In this document: positions 54,555-64,000 of the stretch, piece after piece
Layout: every line of letters starts with the position of its first letter
How positions within the stretch are numbered: position 1 is the first letter of the stretch
Assembly (NCBI RefSeq): GCF_037024155.1
Contig: NZ_JAYKTS010000020.1
Location: 1 to 64,000, forward strand
Length of the DNA stretch: 64,000 bases
Reading direction: 5' to 3'
Source: Bacillus sp. 2205SS5-2
GTDB taxonomy: Bacteria > Bacillota > Bacilli > Bacillales > Bacillaceae_K
Translations under genes and position numbers: made by a program
The notes under the pieces: model-generated
The model's database searches: none
The model's input: only the letters and a program-made list of their open reading frames with translations
Told to the model about the DNA's origin: nothing

Positions 54555-55173
54555 AATGAACTTGACGGTAAACACCAATCACTTTTCCTAGTATACTTAC
54601 ACTTTGGAGAATGATGGGTTGCATCGTAGGATTTTCAGGTTGTAAGCGGATAAAGTTTGTTTCTTTGAAAAAACGTTTACAGGTTGCTTCATCTTCATCA
54701 GTCATCGCAACGACAATCTCTCCATTGTTGGCTGTTTGCTGTTGACGAACAATCACGTAGTCACCGTCTAAGATCCCAGCATCGATCATACTGTCTCCCA
54801 TAATTTCAAGCATGAAGACCGGTTCATCTGCAGGAGCTAACCTTTCGGGCAAAGGAAAGTACTCTTCAACGTTTTCAATCGCTGTAATTGGAATACCAGC
54901 GGTAACTTTACCTACCATTGGTACATTGACAACACGTTGTCGTGGGATTTGATCCACCTCTAAATCTAAAATTTCGATTGCACGGGGTTTAGTTGGGTCC
55001 CTGCGGATCAAACCTTTGCTTTCTAATCGTGCTAAATGTCCATGAACAGTAGAACTAGATGCTAATCCTACCGCTTCGCCGATTTCTCTTACAGAAGGTG
55101 GATAGCCTTTTACTTTTACTTCTTGCTTAATAAATTCAAGAATATCTTGTTGCCTTTTTGATAGTTTTGTCAT
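54553..55173 (-). CDS. lexA: SOS repressor LexA
   Basis: Repressor of 206 residues. Winged helix (1-65) with [25 protein letters not shown], the autocleavage site Ala92-Gly93 in KVTAGIPIT, and the Ser128 (GDSMID) / Lys166 (ATCKRFF) dyad. RecA-stimulated self-cleavage relieves the SOS genes. ATG 55173 after GAGGTG is preferred over the longer frame to 55197. It is divergent from yneA, and the LexA boxes lie between. Confidence 0.97.
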   Translation of the reverse strand: MTKLSKRQQDILEFIKQEVKVKGYPPSVREIGEAVGLASSSTVHGHLARLESKGLIRRDPTKPRAIEILDLEVDQIPRQRVVNVPMVGKVTAGIPITAIENVEEYFPLPERLAPADEPVFMLEIMGDSMIDAGILDGDYVIVRQQQTANNGEIVVAMTDEDEATCKRFFKETNFIRLQPENPTMQPIILQSVSILGKVIGVYRQVH

Positions 55174-55257
55174 TATCTGCACCTCAAATCTCTTCAATCT
55201 CTTAAACTTATTATATCATTATTTTTTGTTAGATACAAACATAAGTTCTAGTTTTAG

Positions 55258-55311
55258 TTGACAACGAACATTCGTTCCTATTATAATGTAATTAATACGA
55301 ACAAACATTCG
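55258..55311 (+). promoter_or_regulatory. SOS promoter of yneA with two LexA boxes
   Basis: TTGACA (55258-55263), 18 bases, TATAAT (55282-55287). LexA boxes: CGAAC-ATTC-GTTCC (55265-55278) in the spacer and CGAAC-AAAC-ATTCG (55298-55311) just downstream; each differs from CGAACN4GTTCG at one position. Confidence 0.9.
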
Positions 55312-55326
55312 ATAGGAGCGATGAAG

Positions 55327-56320
<994 letters not shown>

Positions 56321-56401
56321 TACTTGTTATTTTGAACACTATCTTGTAACATATCAATACAAATGATAGACGTTTAAAACAACAAGAAAGGGGAGCTTAT
56401 C

Positions 56402-56635
56402 ATGTTAAATCCGGATAAACTCGCTCGATTAAATCAGCTTTCTAAAATAGCGAAAGCTGGTACATTATCAGTTGAAGAAACCATTGAGCGCCAAGATCTA
56501 AGGCAGGAATATTTATCAAATTTCCGTAATTCAATGAAATCTACCATAGAGAATACAAGAGTGATCGATCCCAATGGAAATGACGTCACTCCGCAAAAAG
56601 TAAAAGATCGACTAGATAAGAAAAAAATGCATTAA
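56402..56635 (+). CDS. ynzC: DUF896 protein YnzC
   Basis: Small helical protein of 77 residues, the conserved length. LARLNQLSKIAKAGTLSVEETIERQDLRQEYL and VIDPNGNDVTP are the family hallmarks. It forms a helical hairpin; function unknown. AAAGGGGAG precedes the ATG. The terminator that follows closes the SOS group. Confidence 0.94.
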   Translation: MLNPDKLARLNQLSKIAKAGTLSVEETIERQDLRQEYLSNFRNSMKSTIENTRVIDPNGNDVTPQKVKDRLDKKKMH

Positions 56636-56661
56636 ACCAAGAATCAATTCTTGGTTTTTTG
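56634..56661 (+). terminator. terminator after ynzC
   Basis: AAACCAAGAA-TCAA-TTCTTGGTTT with further T. Confidence 0.9.
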
Positions 56662-56844
56662 TTTGTTTTTATGTGGGAAAGCAATATTTGATAAACGAGC
56701 GGATGATTTGGTCACTTAATGCAAATAATGTGAAGAATTATTCATCAAAATTGTTACAATGAATTCATTGTTGTTGTATAAACTTGAAAAGACGATTAAT
56801 ATTAAGAATGAGTCAAATTATGACGAGAAAGGATGTAAATTTTT

Positions 56845-58848
56845 ATGTTTGATCAAATGGATTTATTAGCTGTAAATACAATTAGAACTCTTTCAATTGA
56901 TGCAATTGAAAAAGCGAATTCAGGACACCCAGGAATGCCAATGGGCGCTGCGCCGATGGCCTATTCTTTATGGACTGAATTTATGAATCATAATCCAAAA
57001 AATCCTGAATGGTTTAATCGGGACCGCTTCGTTTTATCTGCGGGACATGGATCTATGCTTTTATATAGTATGCTGCACTTGTCTGGCTATGGCTTGCCAA
57101 TGGAAGAAATCAAAAACTTTCGCCAATGGGGAAGCAAAACACCTGGACACCCAGAATATGGTCATACTGTAGGAGTGGAAGCAACAACAGGACCACTTGG
57201 GCAAGGAATTGCAATGGCTGTTGGGATGGCTATGGCTGAGCGTCATCTAGCAGGTGTTTATAATAAAGATCAATTTAACCTTGTCGACCATTATACATAT
57301 TCGATTTGTGGCGATGGTGACCTAATGGAAGGAGTGTCAGCTGAAGCTTCATCATTAGCAGCTCACTTAAAGCTTGGTCGTTTAATCGTCCTGTATGATT
57401 CAAATGACATTTCATTAGATGGAGATCTAGATCGCTCATTCTCTGAAAGTATTGAAGGTCGTTTTAAGGCATACGGTTGGCAATATTTACGTGTTGAAAA
57501 TGGCACGGATCTAGATGAAATTTCTAAAGCGATTGAAGAAGCTCGTCTTGACTTAGACCGTCCTACCCTTATTGAGGTTAAAACAGTAATCGGTTTTGGG
57601 TCTCCTAATCGCGCTGGTACTTCTGGTGTTCATGGTGCTCCTCTTGGTGGAGATGAACGTACATTAACGAAAAAATCTTATGAGTGGGATTTCGAACAAG
57701 AATTCCACGTGCCAGATGGAGTATACAATCGATTTGAAGAAAAAATTGTTCAAAGAGGGAAGCAAACTGAGCAAAAATGGAATGATTTATACGCTCAGTA
57801 TAAAGAAACTCACCCTGAATTAGCGAAACAATTTGAAGCAGCCATTTCTGGAGAGCTCCCAGAGGATTGGGATGAGTTGATCCCGGTTTATAAAGAAGGA
57901 ACTAGTCTTGCAAGCCGTGCTTCTTCAGGTGAAGTATTAAACGCAATTGCGCAAAAAGTACCTAGTTTTATTGGTGGATCAGCTGATTTAGCCGGATCAA
58001 ATAAAACGATGATTAAAGATGTGAAAGACTTTACACCAGAATCTTATGAAGGTAGAAATATTTGGTTTGGTGTCCGTGAATTTGCGATGGGTGCCGCTTT
58101 AAATGGTATGGCTCTACACGGTGGAGTGAATGTCTTTGGTGGAACATTCTTCGTGTTTAGTGATTATGTACGACCTGCGATTCGTCTTTCAGCGCTTATG
58201 GGATTACCAGTCACATACGTCTTTACTCATGATAGTATTGCAGTTGGAGAAGATGGTCCAACTCACGAACCTGTTGAGCAATTACCATCTTTACGAGCGA
58301 TGCCGAACTTATCCGTCATTCGCCCAGCGGACAGCAACGAAACAGCTGCTGCATGGAAAGCGGCAATGACATCTAAAAACAAACCTTCACTTCTTGTATT
58401 GACTCGTCAAAACTTACCGACCATTCCAGGTTCGATTAAAGGGGCGAAAGAAGGAGTAGAAAAAGGAGCCTATGTGATTTCACCAAGTGATAAAGCTGAA
58501 GCAGACGCTCTTCTTTTAGCTGCTGGATCTGAAGTAGGGTTAGCAGTTGAAGCACAACAAGTACTCTTAAAAGAAGGTATCGATGTTTCTGTAGTGAGCA
58601 TGCCTGCATGGGATCGTTTTGAAGAACAATCAGCCGAATATAAAAATTCGGTTATACCAAAAACAATAAAAAAACGTTTAGCAATAGAAATGGCAGCTCC
58701 ACTTGGTTGGGATCGCTATGTTGGAGACGAAGGAGACATTTTAGCTATCAATGGCTTTGGTGCATCTGCTCCAGAAGGTAAAATTCTTGAAGAATATGGA
58801 TTTACCGTTGCTAATGTAGTATCTCGTCTGAAAGCTTTATTGCAATAG
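56845..58848 (+). CDS. tkt: transketolase
   Basis: Thiamine-diphosphate enzyme of 667 residues in the pentose phosphate pathway, moving two-carbon units between sugar phosphates. [42 protein letters not shown], the ThDP motif [19 protein letters not shown]...[42 protein letters not shown] and the C-terminal domain are intact. GAAAGGATG precedes the ATG. A terminator follows. Confidence 0.98.
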   Translation: MFDQMDLLAVNTIRTLSIDAIEKANSGHPGMPMGAAPMAYSLWTEFMNHNPKNPEWFNRDRFVLSAGHGSMLLYSMLHLSGYGLPMEEIKNFRQWGSKTPGHPEYGHTVGVEATTGPLGQGIAMAVGMAMAERHLAGVYNKDQFNLVDHYTYSICGDGDLMEGVSAEASSLAAHLKLGRLIVLYDSNDISLDGDLDRSFSESIEGRFKAYGWQYLRVENGTDLDEISKAIEEARLDLDRPTLIEVKTVIGFGSPNRAGTSGVHGAPLGGDERTLTKKSYEWDFEQEFHVPDGVYNRFEEKIVQRGKQTEQKWNDLYAQYKETHPELAKQFEAAISGELPEDWDELIPVYKEGTSLASRASSGEVLNAIAQKVPSFIGGSADLAGSNKTMIKDVKDFTPESYEGRNIWFGVREFAMGAALNGMALHGGVNVFGGTFFVFSDYVRPAIRLSALMGLPVTYVFTHDSIAVGEDGPTHEPVEQLPSLRAMPNLSVIRPADSNETAAAWKAAMTSKNKPSLLVLTRQNLPTIPGSIKGAKEGVEKGAYVISPSDKAEADALLLAAGSEVGLAVEAQQVLLKEGIDVSVVSMPAWDRFEEQSAEYKNSVIPKTIKKRLAIEMAAPLGWDRYVGDEGDILAINGFGASAPEGKILEEYGFTVANVVSRLKALLQ

Positions 58849-58856
58849 CTCATAGG

Positions 58857-58888
58857 AAAACTGCTGACTTACTGTCAGCAGTTTTTTT
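58857..58888 (+). terminator. terminator after tkt
   Basis: AAAACTGCTGAC-TTACT-GTCAGCAGTTTTTTT. Confidence 0.92.
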
Positions 58889-59044
58889 ACATGAAATAGA
58901 AAAAGTTGTAGCCAGATAGTCATTTAAAGATTAAACGACTGATTTCCACAAAACTAGTGCAGATTTTCATCAACATTCAACACCCTCCTTGCCTAACTAT
59001 TTCTATAATAAGAAGAAAGTAGAGTTAGAAAGGGTGAGAATTTA

Positions 59045-59482
59045 ATGCGCAATTATTATGTTTATTGGATTGAAGATGAAGTTGCCGCACATTTTTATGG
59101 TAGAGAACGATTGTTTTTTAGTCTTTTTCAAGATCACAATAATGCTACAAATGTGCTGAAACAAATTCTTCATCAACAGATAACGTATATTTCTAAGCCT
59201 CTACCTTATCTGCCTACCCATCGATTCATTCAAAATAGTCTACAGAAAAGAAATCTACTATTTACGAAATACCACTACACCATCGAATATCCAGAGAACA
59301 AGAGTGGGGCGTGTTTAGAAATTTATGAACGCTATTTCTTGATTCGATCCTGGGGCGAGTATGACGCAGAAGCAGTATTTTTTGATATATTAAAGAAATT
59401 TGAGGGTAGACTGCTAGCGATAGACTTGGATCTTGAGCGATATGGTTGGATTAAACCAATAAAAGCGAGAAAGTTCGTATAA
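59045..59482 (+). CDS. sirA: sporulation inhibitor of replication SirA
   Basis: Protein of 145 residues (148 in B. subtilis) that binds DnaA domain I and blocks initiation of replication when sporulation starts. It opens NYYVYWIEDEVAAHFYGRE and ends GRLLAIDLDLERYGWIKP, both typical. AAAGGGTGAG precedes the ATG. The position between tkt and yneF is conserved. I did not find a clear Spo0A box upstream. Confidence 0.92.
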   Translation: MRNYYVYWIEDEVAAHFYGRERLFFSLFQDHNNATNVLKQILHQQITYISKPLPYLPTHRFIQNSLQKRNLLFTKYHYTIEYPENKSGACLEIYERYFLIRSWGEYDAEAVFFDILKKFEGRLLAIDLDLERYGWIKPIKARKFV

Positions 59483-59566
59483 TAGAGGAAAATCGACCAG
59501 AAGTATTGTATAATACTAAAGGGTTTAGTACACTTTGATAGAGACAACATGAAGGAGGAAGGTTTA

Positions 59567-59779
59567 ATGTTCCCTTATATTTTGGTCGGCTTACTAGCAT
59601 TACTTGCTGGAGCTGCGATTGGTTTCTTTGTTGCTCGTAAATACATGATGAGCTATTTAAAAAAGAATCCACCTATTAATGAACAAATGCTTCGTATGAT
59701 GATGATGCAGATGGGTCAAAAGCCATCGCAGAAAAAAATCAATCAAATGATGAATGCTATGAACAAACAAATGAAATAA
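59567..59779 (+). CDS. yneF: UPF0154 membrane protein YneF
   Basis: Protein of 70 residues with one N-terminal helix (about 4-24) and a basic, Met-rich cytoplasmic tail ([23 protein letters not shown]). AAGGAGGAAGG lies 6 bases before ATG 59567; the frame upstream to 59549 only reads through the ribosome site. Function unknown. Confidence 0.95.
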   Translation: MFPYILVGLLALLAGAAIGFFVARKYMMSYLKKNPPINEQMLRMMMMQMGQKPSQKKINQMMNAMNKQMK

Positions 59780-59784
59780 AACTC

Positions 59785-59811
59785 AAAAAGCACTTCAGAA
59801 GTGCTTTTTTT
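59785..59811 (+). terminator. terminator after yneF
   Basis: AAAAAGCACTTC-AGAAGTGCTTTTTTT. Confidence 0.9.
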
Positions 59812-59915
59812 GTTGCTTAAAATGTTGTCCTAGGAAATTCATGAACAGAGAGTGTATTGAAGATTTGAAAACCACACCTCCTTTAGTGTCTAAAAATTAG
59901 TGAGGGAACTGCAAG

Positions 59916-59954
59916 ATGGAACAGTCATATTTCTGGACGTATCCCATTTTCTAA
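59916..59954 (+). CDS. possible 12-aa leader peptide of the ABC exporter operon
   Basis: ATG after GAGGGAA (9 bases) opens a frame of 12 codons, MEQSYFWTYPIF, rich in aromatic residues. It sits 125 bases before the exporter operon, where B. subtilis bmrCD has a translated leader (bmrB). No clear attenuator hairpin follows, so this is a guess. Confidence 0.2.
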   Translation: MEQSYFWTYPIF

Positions 59955-60078
59955 TAAAGAATCACATTAAAGATGAGAGTAGTTTTTTGAATTGTGTGAG
60001 ATGCTTTTATATTCGAAATATATTTGATAAACTAGTTGAAGGTTAATATTCTATCTGAAGAGAAAAGGGGGCATCTAG

Positions 60079-61827
60079 ATGAGTATTTTTAAAGAACTCA
60101 TGTGGTTTTTTAAACAAGAGAAAAAGGCATATGGTATTGGTATTTTCTTGTTGATGTTTGTTGCCATGCTGGAATTAGTGCCACCTAAAATTATTGGCCT
60201 AATTGTAGACGCTATCAACAAAGGGGAATTAACAGTAAATTCTTTATTAATCTGGAGTGGGATATTAATTGTTACATCTTTAACGATGTATCTACTACGA
60301 TATCAATGGAGAATTCGCATCTTTGGTTCTGCCGTTAAGCTCTCTCGTCAGTTGCGAAACAAGTTGTATCAACACTTCACGGAAATGTCGTCTTCTTTTT
60401 ACCAAAAAAGAAGAACTGGAGATTTGATGGCCCATGCAACGAATGATTTGTCGGCGATTCAACAAACCGCCGGAGCCGGTATTTTAACTTTGGTTGATTC
60501 CTTGGCGACGGGAGGGTTTGTCATCATTGCCATGGCGGCCACTATTAGTTGGAAACTAACTTTAATTGCATTAATTCCAATGCCTATTATGGCCTTTTTA
60601 ACCAATTATTACGGAACACTCTTACATAAGCGTTTTCATAAAGCACAAGAAGCTTTTTCATCCTTGAATGATAAAACGCAAGAGAGCATTAGTGGGGTAA
60701 AAGTTATTAAAACGTTCGGGCAGGAGGAAGAAGATATTGAATCCTTCCGCAAACAGTCTGAAGAAGTCGTGAATAAAAATATTGCCGTTGCAAAAATTGA
60801 TTCCTTGTTTGATCCTACTATCTCGATAATTGTAGGTCTTTCCTTCTTCTTATCCATCGTTTTCGGTGCACGCTATGTCGTAAATGGCGAACTAACGATT
60901 GGAGAACTTGTGTCATTCACCACTTATTTAGGGTTACTTATCTGGCCAATGCTCGCGTTTGGTTGGCTTTTTAATATTGTCGAACGGGGAAGAGCATCTT
61001 ATGACCGGGTTTCAAAATTATTGAGTGCGACAAGAGATATAGATGACAAAGAGAATGCCATTACGACGCAACCTACAGGCGATATTAGCTATAGCATTGA
61101 TTCTTTTACGTATATGAATGAACCAAAACCAGTTTTAGAAAATATTCATTTTTCGCTAAAGCAAGGAGAAACGCTCGGGATTGTTGGGAAAACAGGCTCT
61201 GGAAAAACGACACTTCTCAAATTATTAATTAGAGAATTCCAAGGCTACAAGGGGAAGATTATGTTTGGAAATTACCCTATAGATGAATATGCATTAGAGA
61301 GTTTACGTAAGTCGGTTGGTTATGTTCCGCAAGATCATTTCCTATTTTCCACGACTATTGCAGAGAATATTGCCTTTACTGATCCAAGTACACCGCAAGA
61401 AGAGATTGAAGCAGCAGCAGCCCTTGCTCACATTAATGATGATATTAAAGGATTTACTTATGGTTATCAAACTGTGGTTGGAGAAAGAGGGGTTTCTCTC
61501 TCTGGTGGACAAAAACAGCGAATCTCTATTGCTCGCGCATTATTAATGAATTCAGAAGTCCTGATGCTAGACGATTCCCTTAGTGCAGTTGATGCAAAAA
61601 CCGAAGAATTAATTTTGCAATCGCTGAAAGAAAACCGTTCTGGAAAAACGACTTTTATAACGTCTCATCGATTAAGCGCTATACAACATGCTAATCTCAT
61701 ACTGGTTCTCCATGAAGGAAGAATAGTTGAACGTGGCACTCATGAAGAATTAATGGAGAGGCATGGATACTATCATGAAATGTACGTACGACAACAATTA
61801 GAAGAACTTGTAGAGCATGGAGGTTAA
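60079..61827 (+). CDS. heterodimeric ABC exporter, subunit 1 (BmrC/YheI-like)
   Basis: Half-transporter of 582 residues: six helices (1-300) fused to an ATPase domain. Walker A GKTGSGKTTLL, signature LSGGQKQR, and Walker B EVLMLDDSLSAVD, where the catalytic Glu is Asp. The overlap with subunit 2 is close (3 bases between them). The length and the degenerate Walker B match BmrC of B. subtilis, a drug exporter with BmrD. AAAAGGGGG precedes the ATG. The substrate cannot be told from sequence. Confidence 0.93.
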   Translation: MSIFKELMWFFKQEKKAYGIGIFLLMFVAMLELVPPKIIGLIVDAINKGELTVNSLLIWSGILIVTSLTMYLLRYQWRIRIFGSAVKLSRQLRNKLYQHFTEMSSSFYQKRRTGDLMAHATNDLSAIQQTAGAGILTLVDSLATGGFVIIAMAATISWKLTLIALIPMPIMAFLTNYYGTLLHKRFHKAQEAFSSLNDKTQESISGVKVIKTFGQEEEDIESFRKQSEEVVNKNIAVAKIDSLFDPTISIIVGLSFFLSIVFGARYVVNGELTIGELVSFTTYLGLLIWPMLAFGWLFNIVERGRASYDRVSKLLSATRDIDDKENAITTQPTGDISYSIDSFTYMNEPKPVLENIHFSLKQGETLGIVGKTGSGKTTLLKLLIREFQGYKGKIMFGNYPIDEYALESLRKSVGYVPQDHFLFSTTIAENIAFTDPSTPQEEIEAAAALAHINDDIKGFTYGYQTVVGERGVSLSGGQKQRISIARALLMNSEVLMLDDSLSAVDAKTEELILQSLKENRSGKTTFITSHRLSAIQHANLILVLHEGRIVERGTHEELMERHGYYHEMYVRQQLEELVEHGG

Positions 61828-61830
61828 GGT

Positions 61831-63627
61831 ATGGAAGAAAAAACAAAAACAATGTCTTCAATAGAGCAGCGTAAAGTCCTAAAGCGTCTCTTGAAGTATA
61901 CGAGCCCACATAAAAAAGCGATAGCCATTGCCTTCTCGCTCTTAATCTTAACGACTATTGGAGATGTAGTGGGTCCAATCCTAGTGAAAATTTTTATTGA
62001 TGACTACTTAACACCGCAAACATTTCCGTTTCAGCCAATGCTTCTTCTAGGAGGAGCCTATGTCGGCATTTTAGTATTAAATATTTTTATTTCGTATTTT
62101 CAGTTGTTGAAATTTCAAGAAATCGCATTAAAAATTATTCAACAACTTCGGATTGATGTTTTTAGCAAAGTCCAATCGCTCGGTATGCGTTATTTTGATA
62201 AAACACCTGCTGGTAGCATTGTATCGAGAGTGACCAATGATACCGAGGCGATCAAAGACATGTTCGTCAGTGTCCTTGTTTCCTTTATTCAAAGTGGCTT
62301 CTTATTAATAGGTATTTTTATCGCAATGTTTTCACTCGATGTGAAGCTTGCATTCTTTTGTCTTTTTTTACTCCCGATTATTTTTGTCATAATGAAAACT
62401 TATCGGAAATTAAGTTCAGTGTTTTACCAGGATATGAGGGAGCGTTTAAGTCAGTTGAATGCGAAATTAAGTGAGTCGATTCAAGGTATGAGTATGATTC
62501 AGGCCCTGCGACAAGAGAAGAGACTTCGGAGTGAATTTGAAAAAATTAACGAAGAGCATTTTAGTTCGGGAATGAAAAACATCAAATTAGATGGTTTGTT
62601 ACTACGACCAGCAATGAGAGTAGTCTATGTTTTTGCTCTTGTGCTAGTTTTGAATTTCTTTGGAATAACAAGCCTAACTAACACAATTGAAATCGGCGTT
62701 TTATACGCATTTATTAATTATTTAGATCGCTTTTTTGAACCGATAAATCAAGTCATGATGCGTTTATCGTTATTTCAGCAAGCCATTGTGTCAGCGTCTA
62801 GGGTGTTTAAACTATTAGACGATCAAGAGCTTACTCCAGCACAAGTTGAGCAAAATAACCCTTCTATTGGAAAAGGAGAAATTGAATTTCGCAATGTAAG
62901 TTTTTCATACGACGGAGAACAAGATGTACTGAAAAATATTTCATTTACTGCTAAACCGGGAGAAACTGTCGCGTTAGTTGGACATACCGGGAGTGGGAAA
63001 AGTTCGATTATCAATGTCATGATGAGATTTTATGAATTTGAACGTGGAGAAGTTTTAATTGATGGTGAATCAATTAAGAACTATCAAATGAATGAAATTC
63101 GTGAAAAGCTAGGTCTTGTTTTACAAGATCCATTTCTGTTCTATGGGACGATAGCGGATAATATTCGTCTGCATAATGAAAACATTGATGATGATGCGGT
63201 AAGAGAAGCGGTAGAATTTGTCCAAGCACATACGTTTATTGAAAGACTACCAGGTAAATATCAACAAAAGGTAGAAGAGAGAGGATCAACATTCTCAAGT
63301 GGACAACGTCAATTAATCGCTTTTGCTCGAACAATGGCAGCTGCTCCAAAAATACTTGTTTTAGACGAGGCGACTGCCAACATCGATACAGAAACAGAGG
63401 AAGCAATTCAAGAAGCTCTAGAGAAAATGAGAAGAGGACGTACCACAATAGCAATTGCTCACCGACTTTCCACTATTCAAGATGCTGATCAAATTTTAGT
63501 GCTGCACCATGGTGAAATTATTGAAAGAGGAACACATCAAGAATTACTAGGTATCAAGGGTTTATATTATAAAATGTATTTACTTCAGAATGGATTAGTG
63601 GATTCAATGGAAGATTTAATAGGTTGA
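61831..63627 (+). CDS. heterodimeric ABC exporter, subunit 2 (YfiC/BmrD-like)
   Basis: Half-transporter of 598 residues: six helices (about 20-320) and an ATPase domain with Walker A GHTGSGKSSII, a deviant signature FSSGQRQL and a canonical Walker B ILVLDEATANID with catalytic Glu. Its deviant signature would face the deviant Walker B of subunit 1, giving one degenerate and one active ATP site, as in heterodimeric exporters. GGAGG lies in the end of the first gene. Shorter than BmrD (673), so orthology is not strict. Confidence 0.93.
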   Translation: MEEKTKTMSSIEQRKVLKRLLKYTSPHKKAIAIAFSLLILTTIGDVVGPILVKIFIDDYLTPQTFPFQPMLLLGGAYVGILVLNIFISYFQLLKFQEIALKIIQQLRIDVFSKVQSLGMRYFDKTPAGSIVSRVTNDTEAIKDMFVSVLVSFIQSGFLLIGIFIAMFSLDVKLAFFCLFLLPIIFVIMKTYRKLSSVFYQDMRERLSQLNAKLSESIQGMSMIQALRQEKRLRSEFEKINEEHFSSGMKNIKLDGLLLRPAMRVVYVFALVLVLNFFGITSLTNTIEIGVLYAFINYLDRFFEPINQVMMRLSLFQQAIVSASRVFKLLDDQELTPAQVEQNNPSIGKGEIEFRNVSFSYDGEQDVLKNISFTAKPGETVALVGHTGSGKSSIINVMMRFYEFERGEVLIDGESIKNYQMNEIREKLGLVLQDPFLFYGTIADNIRLHNENIDDDAVREAVEFVQAHTFIERLPGKYQQKVEERGSTFSSGQRQLIAFARTMAAAPKILVLDEATANIDTETEEAIQEALEKMRRGRTTIAIAHRLSTIQDADQILVLHHGEIIERGTHQELLGIKGLYYKMYLLQNGLVDSMEDLIG

Positions 63628-63629
63628 AT

Positions 63630-63660
63630 AATCAGCCCGCATCATAGATGCGGGCTGATT
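63630..63660. terminator. bidirectional terminator
   Basis: AATCAGCCCGCAT-CATAG-ATGCGGGCTGATT, between the exporter and the converging ynzD-like gene. Confidence 0.85.
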
Positions 63661-63687
63661 TAGGAATTGAGTATTCTTGGAAAAAAA

Positions 63688-63873
63688 TCAAATGAGGACA
63701 GATTGTTTCGGTGGCAATTTTTTTATGTATAAGTGGTTATAATGATTTAATAGGTCGTCTAATTCTTGACTATACTGAATGGCTATGGAAGAATTCAGAC
63801 CATTTTCTGAAACAATTTTGAAAAGCTCTAGACGTTTAAGTTCAATTTGATCAAGCAATGCAGATTTATCCAC
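63688..63873 (-). CDS. ynzD: Spo0E-type aspartyl-phosphate phosphatase (YnzD-like)
   Basis: Two-helix protein of 61 residues that removes phosphate from Spo0A-P and so delays sporulation. The signature SQELDDLLNHY is intact, preceded by LLDQIELKRLELFKIV. GTG 63873 lies 9 bases after AAAGGA; TTG 63879 is too close. The position after yneF/exporter fits ynzD of Bacillus. The last 120 bases of the window hold nothing else I can see. Confidence 0.88.
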   Translation of the reverse strand: MDKSALLDQIELKRLELFKIVSENGLNSSIAIQYSQELDDLLNHYNHLYIKKLPPKQSVLI

Positions 63874-64000
63874 GGGCAATAGTCCTTTCCACGTTCAAAT
63901 ACCTGTTCTAAAAAAATAGCATTTCTAATATATTCTTAAGATATGCTTTGATTATACCAAAAAATTGAAAAAAATACAAAAAGAAGAGGAATTTGCTTTG

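Noticed and set aside
54322-54591. 89-codon Lys-rich frame
   Set aside because: It overlaps the end of lexA and its terminator on the opposite strand and lacks a ribosome site.

Overview
This 64 kb window is chromosomal DNA from a low-GC, endospore-forming member of the Bacillaceae. The right half keeps the gene order I know from Bacillus subtilis (miaA, hfq, spoVK, hflX, ynbB, glnR, glnA, then lexA, yneA, yneB, ynzC, tkt, sirA, yneF, ynzD). Sporulation-linked genes (spoVK, sirA, a Spo0E-type phosphatase, a YkuD L,D-transpeptidase) and strong AGGAGG-type ribosome sites support this. I cannot name the species from sequence alone. No rRNA, tRNA or CRISPR array was seen.

Region 1-21.6 kb is an accessory, decaying zone. 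It holds an IS1595-type remnant, a broken exported protein, a lipoprotein, a kinase-like protein, a PadR/DUF2812 pair, an Asp/Glu racemase-like gene, four GNAT acetyltransferases, two Nudix hydrolases, a pentapeptide-repeat protein, a broken BceAB-type ABC transporter, and relics of a glutathione peroxidase, an IS4 transposase and a P-loop kinase. Region 21.6-33 kb is a glycerol and lipid block: glpP, glpK, a GlpP-type attenuator, glpD, a monoacylglycerol-lipase-like hydrolase directly behind glpD, a penicillin-acylase-family enzyme, a CdsA-like membrane protein, and an alkyltransferase-like DNA-repair protein. Region 33.6-46.2 kb is the conserved miaA-hfq / spoVK-hflX-ynbB-glnRA backbone. Region 46-54.5 kb is variable: Nudix, nucleotidyltransferase, a phenylalanine hydroxylase under a tyrosine-type T-box, a haloperoxidase/PAP2 enzyme, YkuD, and a nest of mobile elements. 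Region 54.5-64 kb is the SOS locus lexA-yneAB-ynzC, tkt, sirA, yneF, a heterodimeric ABC exporter and ynzD.

The most striking structure is between the genes. A family of about 160-182 bp miniature elements occurs more than 20 times. They start GGCTCTTTTCG, end with the inverse, and many are flanked by exact or near-exact 8-bp target duplications. There are three internal sequence types. In several type-1 copies, GC-rich hairpin cassettes of about 117 bp sit at one and the same internal position, in one case as an alternating A-B-A-B array. A second, 230-bp miniature element is present twice, also with 8-bp duplications. A third element (52657-54106) with IS1595-like ends has split one miniature element, leaving a perfect 8-bp duplication, and itself contains an IS200/IS605 insertion and a long GC-rich palindrome. 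Some copies lie inside regulatory leaders (PadR operon, phhA T-box transcript), so they may matter for expression.
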